Below, piece after piece: positions 36,406-44,247 of a stretch of 64,000 nucleotides of DNA; the first letter of the stretch is position 1, and each line of letters starts with the position of its first letter. Made by a program: the position numbers and the translations under genes. The stretch comes from Clostridia bacterium (GTDB taxonomy: Bacteria; Bacillota; Clostridia; Lachnospirales; Lachnospiraceae): positions 38,569-102,568 of the forward strand of contig QKJQ01000029.1 in the NCBI GenBank assembly GCA_003249225.1, read 5' to 3'. A model generated the notes under the pieces. It saw only the letters and a list, made by a program, of their open reading frames with translations. It ran no database searches and was not told the origin of the DNA.

Positions 36406-36927
36406 TTAACACTGCTTTAAATTTGACAGGTATTCTTTGAGTAATTGTAAAACTTTGTATTCTCGTTGGTTCCAGGGACGAACTCCCTCTTTTTCAAGCA
36501 TAGCCTCGTTTGTACTAACTGCTTCCTCAAGCGTTAGCCATATCGGGTGAAATCCGCATTCTTTTTCGCTTGCGGTGTAATTACAGCCTGTGTTTTCTTC
36601 TTTGACTTCACAAAAATAATAGCGGCTGATTTGATGCCAGATCATTGTTTCTTTAGTAGAAAGCCTTTTCTCCTCCACTTCTCCAAATTCATGAATGGAT
36701 TCTTTTATCACATAATGACCGGTCTCTTCTAATGTTTCTCGTATCAGTGTTTCCTGATCACTTTCATCATTTTCGATACCACCACCAGGGAACTTCACTT
36801 CATTAAAGTTCGATCGGATCAGTAATATCTTGTTATCACGTAAGATAATCCCGCGTACAGCAATCCGATAGAACTCCGGTAAGGCAGCATCATAATTTTT
36901 AGCATCCATAAGTAATAACTTTTTCAT
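36406..36927 (-). CDS. Nudix hydrolase
   Basis: 173 residues with the Nudix box at about residues 48-70 (GGGIENDE, then RETLEETG). The leading strand AVRGIILRDNKILLIRSNF is typical. It is about as long as the Nudix protein at 12690 but only distantly similar. The ribosome site is weak: AAAGGA is 15 bases from the first ATG, so a start at the ATG six codons later is possible. The substrate is unknown. Confidence 0.87.
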   Translation of the reverse strand: MKKLLLMDAKNYDAALPEFYRIAVRGIILRDNKILLIRSNFNEVKFPGGGIENDESDQETLIRETLEETGHYVIKESIHEFGEVEEKRLSTKETMIWHQISRYYFCEVKEENTGCNYTASEKECGFHPIWLTLEEAVSTNEAMLEKEGVRPWNQREYKVLQLLKEYLSNLKQC

Positions 36928-36987
36928 GAGGTGACAATATATCCTTTCAAGTTTTTATACTGATGTTCACTTATATGACGTTGGTGC

Positions 36988-37692
36988 TTATGGATTGTAT
37001 GTTATATCGCCGTGATCGTATGTCAGATTAACAATACTCTCATAAGACGAGTCATTTGTCTTGCCATAAAGCAAGGTTAAGGAATATATGCCTTTGTCCT
37101 CTGTATCAAAAATTAAAAAATCAAAATCACCGGGTCTTGCAAGTTCGGTAGTGGATACAAAGTCTGTAATAGCCTGACCGATTCTTGAATCAGGTTTTAG
37201 CCGCATCCCCATATTCCAGTTGACGGCAAAGCAGATGGCTATGGCAAGAACAGCCATAATTATTTTTAAGCCAGAGGATTTTTCAATCGCCCGATACCAG
37301 CTTACAATCAGCACAGTACAAAAGGACGGAAAAAGAACTGAGTCCATCCCGGTCAGCAGGTAGTGATTTTGAAGCTTGATCAGCTCGTACAGTATTAATA
37401 GGGCAACAGGCAGCAAGAATTTTACCCATGAAACCTTCTTCATGAAATATATGTAGAGACCAATTTCTGCGGCCATGACAAGAAAACATAAGAATACAAT
37501 TATGAAATCTTTCAGGTTTGCTGTATTTCCATAGTACTCTACTGCCAGCACGATTAAAATGGGCGGGAGAAGCAACAGGTATTCCAGACGTTTGCGCAGT
37601 TTTGATTCCTTTTTTATCGTATTTGTTTTATCCAGTATAAAAAGAACAAGAAGTACCAGGATAAGGAACATCAATATAATGATATAGAACAT
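36988..37692 (-). CDS. multi-pass membrane protein of unknown function
   Basis: 234 residues with about six hydrophobic helices in the first 160 (first helix IIILMFLILVLLVLFIL). A short soluble C-terminal domain follows (GDFDFLIFDTEDKGIYSLTLL). No family is recognised. AAAGGAGGTT precedes the ATG. It lies 32 bases downstream of the M50-like protein gene on the same strand, so the two may be one transcript. Confidence 0.75.
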   Translation of the reverse strand: MFYIIILMFLILVLLVLFILDKTNTIKKESKLRKRLEYLLLLPPILIVLAVEYYGNTANLKDFIIVFLCFLVMAAEIGLYIYFMKKVSWVKFLLPVALLILYELIKLQNHYLLTGMDSVLFPSFCTVLIVSWYRAIEKSSGLKIIMAVLAIAICFAVNWNMGMRLKPDSRIGQAITDFVSTTELARPGDFDFLIFDTEDKGIYSLTLLYGKTNDSSYESIVNLTYDHGDITYNP

Positions 37693-37724
37693 TCATAACC
37701 TCCTTTTAAAAGAAAAGATTAATG

Positions 37725-38264
37725 TTAGACTTTTCCTTGCAGTGATTTGATCGTTTGCTGATAATTAGAGAATAATTTTTTGTGTTTTGCAAGTAAAATG
37801 AGACCAGCGTCAAGCAAAAGAATACAAAGAATTAGTAAAAAGGGATTTATCTGGGATTCTTTTAGAAATTTGGTCACGTCATCTCCTGCGGGTGCATCTC
37901 CGTGAGTATACATAGCAGGAATAAGCATCCATGCAAAGGTCGAACCGACCGGAACGATGAAGAGAAAGGTCGATAGAATCCTATAAAATATACTTTCTTT
38001 ATGCTGATTATAAACGAGTATGTATAGAAACAAACACAGCAACGGTAAGAGCATACCGGCGGCGGATTGTAGGGATGAAGTAAAAGCATTATACGTTCCG
38101 CCCTCTGAGATGACGTGAGCCTGAAGAATACTGAAGTTTGTGATCCTTGCCCCGCATAGTATGGCAATCATGGCATGTCCGCTTTCATGTATCAGAATAT
38201 AGAGTGGAAGAGCGATGGCTATGGAAGCAAGTAAAGATACATAAGCCTTTGTTTTGTTTTTCAT
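37725..38264 (-). CDS. M50-like membrane metallopeptidase
   Basis: About 179 residues with four or five membrane helices. The first helix carries HESGH (about residues 27-31), the HExxH zinc site typical of M50 site-2-protease relatives that sit in the membrane. The third ligand may be an Asp in the GDAPAGDD loop, but the usual NPDG-like motif is absent, so activity is uncertain. AAGGAG precedes the ATG at 38264, preferred over the TTG six codons upstream. The downstream neighbour is the unknown membrane protein. Confidence 0.75.
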   Translation of the reverse strand: MKNKTKAYVSLLASIAIALPLYILIHESGHAMIAILCGARITNFSILQAHVISEGGTYNAFTSSLQSAAGMLLPLLCLFLYILVYNQHKESIFYRILSTFLFIVPVGSTFAWMLIPAMYTHGDAPAGDDVTKFLKESQINPFLLILCILLLDAGLILLAKHKKLFSNYQQTIKSLQGKV

Positions 38265-38351
38265 ATAGTTTTCTCCTTGCAAGTTTGTAAGTTTTTTTAG
38301 TCATGATAATGTCTGCCCCGGATAGCACTGTTTGTGTTTGCATGCGATTTT

Positions 38352-38903
38352 TCATACAGAATCAAGTTGGTCCAGACAGGCATCCTTCCAAAGCTGTACT
38401 TCAATGTAAGAATGCTGCTCTGTCATTTCCTTCAAAAAAGCTTCAAGACCACCTTTGTTTTCTGCAATTTTAGAATACAGCATTTCTTTTGTGTACATTG
38501 TTAGAGTTCCCGTTCTTTGATACTTCGCGCCGCTGTCACCCAGTGTGAAGCTGATAAACTCAGATGGAATATCCTTTACTCTATACGTAGTTACTATACC
38601 GTTATCAAACCAGTTGTTCAGGTATTCGCTGCCCTGCAGTACAAAGGATAAGGGATGTTTCTCAAAAGGGGTTCCGCCCAGTGCAATGAATTTTTCGTAA
38701 AGAAAGGCATCCTGTTCCATTCGCAGTGCATAATAGTTCTTAAAATCCGCAAAGCGGTAAAATGCAGTCGTATTCGGATTGTTTTCCGCAAATTCCCTTG
38801 CCAGCGCAAAAGCTTCTGCTTCCGGAAGTCTTACAATATTTTTTAAGGGAGTGCAGTTTTTATGGCAAAAGTTTACAATACACAGATCTTCCATTGTCAG
38901 CAT
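38352..38903 (-). CDS. conserved hypothetical protein
   Basis: 183 residues, soluble, no signal peptide. Features: an N-terminal VNFCHKNCTPLKNIV, a mixed alpha/beta middle (FAENNPNTTAFYRFADFKNYYALRM) and a helical end (FLKEMTEQHSYIEVQLW). No family is recognised. The start has an excellent ribosome site (ACGAGGTGATTT ATG). It is a single gene between the M50-like gene and the CPBP protease gene, all on the minus strand with gaps near 90-100 bases. Confidence 0.72.
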   Translation of the reverse strand: MLTMEDLCIVNFCHKNCTPLKNIVRLPEAEAFALAREFAENNPNTTAFYRFADFKNYYALRMEQDAFLYEKFIALGGTPFEKHPLSFVLQGSEYLNNWFDNGIVTTYRVKDIPSEFISFTLGDSGAKYQRTGTLTMYTKEMLYSKIAENKGGLEAFLKEMTEQHSYIEVQLWKDACLDQLDSV

Positions 38904-39005
38904 AAATCACCTCGTATTTTGGCTTATTCTGTGCTTTTCCTTCGCGGTTCTCGATAGGTTCAGCACCTCTTAAAGATTCAAAACATAGCCCTTTTAGGCA
39001 TACTT

Positions 39006-39683
39006 TCATTGTAACAGATTACCGCCCCAGTCAAGGAGACCGTGGAATATGGTTGCTCCTGCCAGTGAATTGTATTTTCGATATAAGAAATTCATCAGAA
39101 AATGAAGAGACATCAAAATCAACATATTGATAATATTGAACTGCAGCCCATTTGCCTGCATCTGAAAGGGCAGATGCATTGCATAGAACATTACGCCGGT
39201 CACTGTTACTGCCAGAAGATCATTCTTAATCAGCCCATACATTCTGGTCTGTATATAACCTCTGAATACGACTTCCTCAGTAAGTGCAATGATTAGAAAA
39301 TAGTAAAATATATTATAGAGAGCCTTGTTCAATGGTATTAGTTTACCACCCGCCAGCAGATTTGGCAGGATATTCATGGAAAAGGTAAAAACAATGCCAA
39401 GCAGAAAACCAGTCAGCAGAGCTTTCTTTATATTCTTTAAAGTAAATCCCAGAGAAGCAAGTCCCTGCTTACGAATCAGTACAAGAACGAGACATAAAAC
39501 AATCATGAAAAGGTTAACTGGAATTCCAAGATAGACATGATTTTTCACATAGAGAACTCCCATAATGTAATAGATGACAAGGATCAGAAAGTAAGTCATA
39601 ACGGCAAGGAGGCCATCTATCCATGTATAAGTTCTGGTCAGCGTGAAATAGCTGCTCTCTGTTTTGAAGAAACCTTTGAACAT
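39006..39683 (-). CDS. CPBP (CAAX/bacteriocin-processing) membrane protease
   Basis: 225 residues with about seven helices. The active-site motif TEEVVFRG (Glu136, Glu137, Arg141) is complete, the second motif is FYAMHLPF (His in helix) and the third is ATIFHGLLDW. Members of this intramembrane glutamic protease family clip prenylated or signal peptides and some give bacteriocin self-immunity. No bacteriocin gene is visible next to it. GAAAGGACAGG lies upstream of the ATG. Confidence 0.9.
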   Translation of the reverse strand: MFKGFFKTESSYFTLTRTYTWIDGLLAVMTYFLILVIYYIMGVLYVKNHVYLGIPVNLFMIVLCLVLVLIRKQGLASLGFTLKNIKKALLTGFLLGIVFTFSMNILPNLLAGGKLIPLNKALYNIFYYFLIIALTEEVVFRGYIQTRMYGLIKNDLLAVTVTGVMFYAMHLPFQMQANGLQFNIINMLILMSLHFLMNFLYRKYNSLAGATIFHGLLDWGGNLLQ

Positions 39684-40479
39684 AGAAGTTGTATCCTGTC
39701 CTTTCTTTCTTGGTAATAGTTCATTTATAGTAAAAATGGGGTTCGGGTTAAAAACAACTAACAGCCGACGATTTCATTCTCACGCAACAGTACCTTGTTG
39801 ACAAAATACATCATGTATTTCTCAATGACTTTTTATCCTGAGCTTCTTGCTCATTCACTGGCATGTAGTTTTTTATATCTTTTATGTAATTCATGAGAAG
39901 GACTTCTATTCAAGGTTGCTGCTATATTTATAATGTATTTGAATGCGAGATTCTTAATTAATAGCAAATGGACAATAATGGTGAATTATCAATTAATTAT
40001 AACACTGCAGTTTAATTCTGCCAAGTAATTCCAAAAGTTTATTTTTGTGTTTATTTAAAGCATGGATAGCGAATTGATAGGATAAAAAAATTAATTTCAT
40101 ATTCTCGATGCTCTATATTTTCATCCTGTTTATGCATATTTTTATGAATTTTGTATTCATCCTGTTGTATGTATCCTGTTTATGCATCTTACCAGGTATA
40201 TAAGAAAAGAAGCAGTGATACTGAGTTATGCAAAAGAAATGGTTGATTCTTGTGAGTTTTGTTATATAATGTAAAGTATATTTGCAGAAAAGAAAATACA
40301 TCAATCTGCAAATCAGATAGACCCCGAAATCATAGCAAAGAATGCTATTCGATAAGCAAAAGCTTATATAGTATGAAACAATTACTGTATTTTATAATGA
40401 GAAAACGTGACAATTAAATAATTTGACTTGAAGTCAATGGTGCTGCAGAAGTAGCTTATGTAAGAACAAGGAGAGGATT
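39684..40479. other. 796-base gene-free AT-rich spacer
   Basis: No gene is supported here. It holds a 15-base direct repeat ATCCTGTTTATGCAT (40123-40137 and 40173-40187), with a partial copy between. Near the ECF gene are two adjacent hairpins, ATAGCA/TGCTAT (40332-40348) and ATAAGC/GCTTAT (40352-40367), and a palindrome TTGACTT-G-AAGTCAA (40423-40437). No known riboswitch was recognised. Confidence 0.7.
40423..40437. promoter_or_regulatory. palindrome before the ECF gene
   Basis: TTGACTT and AAGTCAA are mirror arms around one G, 43 bases before the ECF S-component start. The size and place fit an operator. It resembles the AGTCAAG/CTTGACT arms before the tail-tube gene in base content but has a different spacing. 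Confidence 0.45.
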
Positions 40480-41037
40480 ATGAACAAGAACTTGTACAAA
40501 GCGATTTTAGCAGCTCTTTTTTTGGCACTGGCATTGATTTTGCCATTTTTGACAGGGCAGATACCACAGATCGGAAGCATGCTTCTGCCGATGCATATCC
40601 CGGTACTGTTGTGTGGATTCGTATGTGGCTGGTATTATGGAGCCGCCATCGGGTTCATCGCGCCACTGTTACGGTTTGTTCTTTTTGGAATGCCGCCCAT
40701 TATGCCGGTTGGGCTTGCGATGGCCTTTGAACTTGCAGTATATGGTTTGGTATGTGGATTGGTCTTTGCATTCGTAAAGAAAAAAATGGGATACAAATTA
40801 AATTCAATTATCCTGACGCTGATTTCTGCTATGCTTGCCGGAAGAATTGTCTGGGGGACTGTGCGTTTCATTCTTGCACAAATGCTTGGTATTCAATTCA
40901 CATGGTCGGTATTTTTAGCAGGAGCCTTTGTGTCTGCGATACCAGGAATCATATTACAGTTAATCCTGATACCAGCGGTCGTATTGGCGTTAAAAAGGGA
41001 GATACAAAAACAAGAGCATGCAGCCTTACAATCGTAA
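40480..41037 (+). CDS. ECF transporter S component
   Basis: 185 residues with five or six membrane helices. The motif LPMHIPVLLCGFVCGWYYGAAIGF (about residues 37-60) and GMPPIMPVGLAMAFELAVYG are typical of S components of energy-coupling-factor vitamin transporters. The substrate is not clear; pantothenate-like and folate-like members share these features. The general EcfA/EcfT parts are encoded elsewhere. AAGGAGAGG precedes the ATG. Next downstream, after a repeat array, is a P-loop kinase that might act on the imported compound. Confidence 0.87.
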   Translation: MNKNLYKAILAALFLALALILPFLTGQIPQIGSMLLPMHIPVLLCGFVCGWYYGAAIGFIAPLLRFVLFGMPPIMPVGLAMAFELAVYGLVCGLVFAFVKKKMGYKLNSIILTLISAMLAGRIVWGTVRFILAQMLGIQFTWSVFLAGAFVSAIPGIILQLILIPAVVLALKREIQKQEHAALQS

Positions 41038-41112
41038 AGAATTAGGAAACCTGAAAAAGGAAGCGTAAGAATACGTAAACTGCAGAAGTAAGAAAACGAT
41101 AGAACAAGAACG

Positions 41113-41197
41113 CTGCATAAGTAAGAACACTGCAGAAGTAAGAAAGCTGCAGAAGTAAGAACACTGCAGAAGTAAGAAAGCTGTAGAAGTAAGAAAG
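41113..41197 (+). repeat. 17-bp tandem repeat array after the ECF gene
   Basis: Five 17-base units run end to end: CTGCATAAGTAAGAACA (41113), CTGCAGAAGTAAGAAAG (41130), CTGCAGAAGTAAGAACA (41147), CTGCAGAAGTAAGAAAG (41164) and CTGTAGAAGTAAGAAAG (41181). The endings ACA and AAG alternate in the first four. Weaker copies reach back to about 41080. Confidence 0.92.
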
Positions 41198-41250
41198 CTT
41201 TCAGACTGGAAGTTAGTCCAGCAGGCAGGTACGCAGGAATGGAGCAGAGC

Positions 41251-42024
41251 ATGGGAAACTCAAAAAACAATAATCAAAGGATACTGAAACAGGGAGAATT
41301 GCATGCCTTGGCGAGACCGCAGGATGTGCAAAAACTTTGCTTTCAGAGCGTATATGGACCAGGTCAGCATTCTCTGGCGTATAGTGATCAGGAACTCCCG
41401 GCATACCGGCATAATGATTCTGACTTTTTACCGGTCGATGCAATTCTAGAAGAACTTGCCAGAGTCATGCAGGATAAGAAAAAGGATAAGGCAGAGACCA
41501 AAGCAGTTGTTCTTGCTATAGATGGTCCGGCCGCCTCTGGGAAAACGACATTGGCAAGTAAGTTAAAAGATATCATGGGAGCAAGTGTTATTCATATGGA
41601 TGATTTTTTCCTGCCACCTGCGCTTCGAGTGGAAGAGCGCCTTAGGGAAGCCGGTGGTAATGTTCATTATGAAAGATTTCAACAGGAGGTCCTTCCTTTT
41701 CTGAAGATGGGAAAAGACTTTACGTATCGAAGGTTCGACTGCAGCAGAATGGAGTATGGGAAAGATGTCGAGGTCGTATATACACCAATTCTGATTGTGG
41801 AAGGTTCCTACAGTGCACATCCTAATTTTGGAAAATATATGGATCTGCTGGCTTACTGTACGATCGATGCAAAAGACCAGATGGAGCGAATCAGGGTAAG
41901 GAATGGAGAAGAGGGAGCCCGAAGGTTTCAGGAACGATGGATTCCCATGGAAAACAAGTATTTTAAAGAATTTATGATACAGGAAAAGGCAGATGTGGTG
42001 ATACGGGCAGATTCCAGGTATTGA
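41251..42024 (+). CDS. P-loop kinase of the uridine kinase-like group
   Basis: About 257 residues. An 80-residue N-terminal region (HNDSDFLPVDAILEELARVM) precedes the P-loop IDGPAASGKTTLAS (about residues 90-103). The acceptor-side motif VIHMDDFFLP and a LID-like RVRNGEEGARRF follow, as in uridine/pantothenate-type kinases. The ATG at 41239 is inside the motif ACGCAGGAATGGAG; the start chosen is the ATG seven bases downstream of it. The small molecule phosphorylated is unknown; a vitamin or nucleoside brought in by the ECF protein upstream is plausible. Confidence 0.87.
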   Translation: MGNSKNNNQRILKQGELHALARPQDVQKLCFQSVYGPGQHSLAYSDQELPAYRHNDSDFLPVDAILEELARVMQDKKKDKAETKAVVLAIDGPAASGKTTLASKLKDIMGASVIHMDDFFLPPALRVEERLREAGGNVHYERFQQEVLPFLKMGKDFTYRRFDCSRMEYGKDVEVVYTPILIVEGSYSAHPNFGKYMDLLAYCTIDAKDQMERIRVRNGEEGARRFQERWIPMENKYFKEFMIQEKADVVIRADSRY

Positions 42025-42102
42025 TAATATATGGAATCGGATTGATTTGGAGTTCGCAATTATGGGAGCATTCATGTGCTGATGAAACGAGATGAGAATG
42101 GA

Positions 42103-42142
42103 AAAACAGCAGGAAAGGTTATAGATACTTACCTGCTGTTTT
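42103..42142. terminator. bidirectional terminator
   Basis: AAAACAGCAGG (42103-42113) pairs with CCTGCTGTTTT (42132-42142). T-rich tails occur on both sides, between the kinase gene and the convergent DUF89 gene. Confidence 0.88.
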
Positions 42143-42147
42143 TTGTA

Positions 42148-43026
42148 TCAGTTTGTAAAAGCATTTCCGTTCTTCTTCATACAGACCAGTTTCTTTTGTG
42201 CAACACCAATATCACATGCAATTACATCACACTTTGTCATTAGAAGGAAATAGATATTCTTATTTTCATTACTCAGGCATTCATAGTTTGCCTGCCCTTT
42301 GGCGATTACAACATCAGCTTTATTGTAAGCATCAAGGAAGGAAGCACTTGTTCTGGTCAGGACTGTTCCAAGAGAGCCATCCCCATTATCAATAATCTCT
42401 GCATAATCATCAATGCCTACAAGGTAGGCATCTTCCGCAACCGAGTCATTGACCACCGGCTTGCCGCGTACGCCAAATTGTATGGGAAGGTCTGGGTTGA
42501 TTTCTTTGATTTTCTTTAGCAGAAGTTTATCCATGCAGATTTCTCCGCAGTTATCGCCAAGATAGAGCAGCGAGCTTGCTTTTTTTAAGTCGGACAAAAG
42601 CGAGAGCGAGTCATCAATGGCAATTTCCAGTTGATCCATAGTGTCAAAGGTCTTCAGTACATCCTCCAGCATTGTATTATGAATCGGATTAAAGTCAATA
42701 ATATTTCCAACAATGGCATAACGAATGGCAGACAGGAACGGTTCTTTTGACTGATCGATCCTTTTTTCAAATTCAGGTAATAAATTCAGGAACATTTTGT
42801 TGTAGTAATCTCTTGTCTCTTTGTAAGGATCCGGGTTCTTTGTGTATTTTTTGATCATGGCAAAGATGTCTCCGATAATCTCCGGTGTGGTCGTATCGTA
42901 GTCAATGTTACTTAGATAGGCAAAGGCATCTTTATAAAGTTCTTCTTTGACAGGTACATTGGTTATGGCAGCTACCTTTACAATCTGATTAACGATGCAG
43001 GGCAGGCATTTATCATGCATTTTCAT
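42148..43026 (-). CDS. DUF89/ARMT1-like damage-control phosphatase family protein
   Basis: About 292 residues. The N terminus MKMHDKCLPCIVNQIVKVA has the conserved Cys pair (residues 7 and 10). Later come LYLGDNCGEICMDKLLL, FGVRGKPVVNDSVAEDA and ADVVIAKGQANYE, all DUF89 hallmarks that bind a metal and a phosphate. The family removes phosphate from reactive sugar phosphates and other damaged metabolites. The start at 43026 follows AGAAATGAGGA; the ATG in that motif (43038) is not the start. It lies beside a carbamoyltransferase-like gene on the same strand, 139 bases apart. Confidence 0.9.
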   Translation of the reverse strand: MKMHDKCLPCIVNQIVKVAAITNVPVKEELYKDAFAYLSNIDYDTTTPEIIGDIFAMIKKYTKNPDPYKETRDYYNKMFLNLLPEFEKRIDQSKEPFLSAIRYAIVGNIIDFNPIHNTMLEDVLKTFDTMDQLEIAIDDSLSLLSDLKKASSLLYLGDNCGEICMDKLLLKKIKEINPDLPIQFGVRGKPVVNDSVAEDAYLVGIDDYAEIIDNGDGSLGTVLTRTSASFLDAYNKADVVIAKGQANYECLSNENKNIYFLLMTKCDVIACDIGVAQKKLVCMKKNGNAFTN

Positions 43027-43177
43027 TGGGTTCCTCATTTCTGGTTAGTGATATTCCTTGCGAAAAGAATATGCGGATCTGTTCTTATGTAAAGAAAATA
43101 CGGATATGCTCTTTTGCATAATCCTTGTAATGCAAGGATTGGTTGCTTTGCGATGTTGAGTTTGGAAACCTGATTTA

Positions 43178-44005
43178 TCAAAGCAGGCAGTAAATAATAA
43201 TTGCCTGCTGCACTTCAAGAAGGTGTTTTTTGAACGCGTATCCTACAAAATAAGCGGAGTCGATTACATCCTGCGAGACTTCTTCCCCACGGTAAAAAGG
43301 AGGACAGGGATTAATAAGTGCACCTTTGTTAGCCGCATCCATGGAAGCTTTTGTAACCTGACAATCTTTGAAGTCAGGAAGTACTTGTGCCGGCAGAGAA
43401 TCGGTGCATACAATATCCTTTCCCTGCACAGCCGGCCCTATGCTGTAATGAGTCACCAGACCGTCGATTTCATAACCTTTACCACAGCATTGTTCCAGGG
43501 GAAAGCCATAAACAGCAGATGCTTCTTTCCAAGACAGACCTATATTTCCTTTTTGACCGACGAACAAATAGCTGTCTTTCGAAAAATCTTTCCGTACCTT
43601 AGAAAGTGCATACAGATCCGATAAGATCTCGCAGGGATGATTCTCGTCGGTCATAGCATTAATAACCGGCACCTTTGCATACCTTGCGATTTCTTCTATC
43701 AGTGAGAGCTTTTTATGACGAATTACAATAAGATCAGCCCAGTTATTCAGATAGCCGAACACATCCTGCAAGTCTTCTTTTTTATCCAGTGTTTCTGTGG
43801 GAAAAAGAATCGACTGCCCACCCATAAGGTATACTGCTTTTTCAAAGGTAACCCTTGTTCTGATACTGGAAGCAGGAAAGAACATCACAACACTTTTTCC
43901 TTTTAGACAATCTTGATAGTTTCCCTGCAGGATCTCATCCGTCTGTGTGAAAATACTATTAATATCATTGACAGAGAAATCTGTCAGTTTTATCAGACTT
44001 TTCAA
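43178..44005 (-). CDS. atypical carbamoyltransferase (aspartate/ornithine type)
   Basis: 275 residues from a TTG start with TGGAGGTG upstream. The carbamoyl-phosphate loop reads FFPASSIRTRVTFEKAV (usual STRTR), the second block is MTDENHPCEILSDLYAL (usual HPxQ), and the C-terminal block NPCPPFYRGEEV resembles the HPGPxxRGxE loop of aspartate carbamoyltransferase rather than the HCLP loop of ornithine carbamoyltransferase. Family length is normally 300-330, so this one is short. These changes suggest another amino acceptor. It precedes the DUF89 phosphatase gene in the same direction. Confidence 0.82.
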   Translation of the reverse strand: MKSLIKLTDFSVNDINSIFTQTDEILQGNYQDCLKGKSVVMFFPASSIRTRVTFEKAVYLMGGQSILFPTETLDKKEDLQDVFGYLNNWADLIVIRHKKLSLIEEIARYAKVPVINAMTDENHPCEILSDLYALSKVRKDFSKDSYLFVGQKGNIGLSWKEASAVYGFPLEQCCGKGYEIDGLVTHYSIGPAVQGKDIVCTDSLPAQVLPDFKDCQVTKASMDAANKGALINPCPPFYRGEEVSQDVIDSAYFVGYAFKKHLLEVQQAIIIYCLL

Positions 44006-44247
44006 TGGAATACACCTCCATGGGTTTGTAGTAAAACATACAGTGCTTATATATCTGCATGGTAGCAGACAGGTACCGTCAGAAGCTAGGATTATACCGT
44101 TCGCAATCGCCAGAATCTCCTTCGTATATACCGCAAGGTTTGTCGTAAGGATGCATATTGTTTGTTTTGCGATTTACGCGACTAACACATAAATATGATT
44201 ATAGGGAGAATAGAAATAATTGTCAACCAGTTGTGTAATTTCCATTG

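Noticed and set aside
41113..41197. CRISPR array
   Set aside because: Units are directly joined 17-mers without spacers, and no cas genes are near. The same applies to the arrays at 19407, 52042 and 54552.
43120..43140. Terminator AATCCTTG/CAAGGATT between the DUF89 and carbamoyltransferase genes
   Set aside because: The stem is short with no T-run on the minus strand, so it is not listed as a feature.
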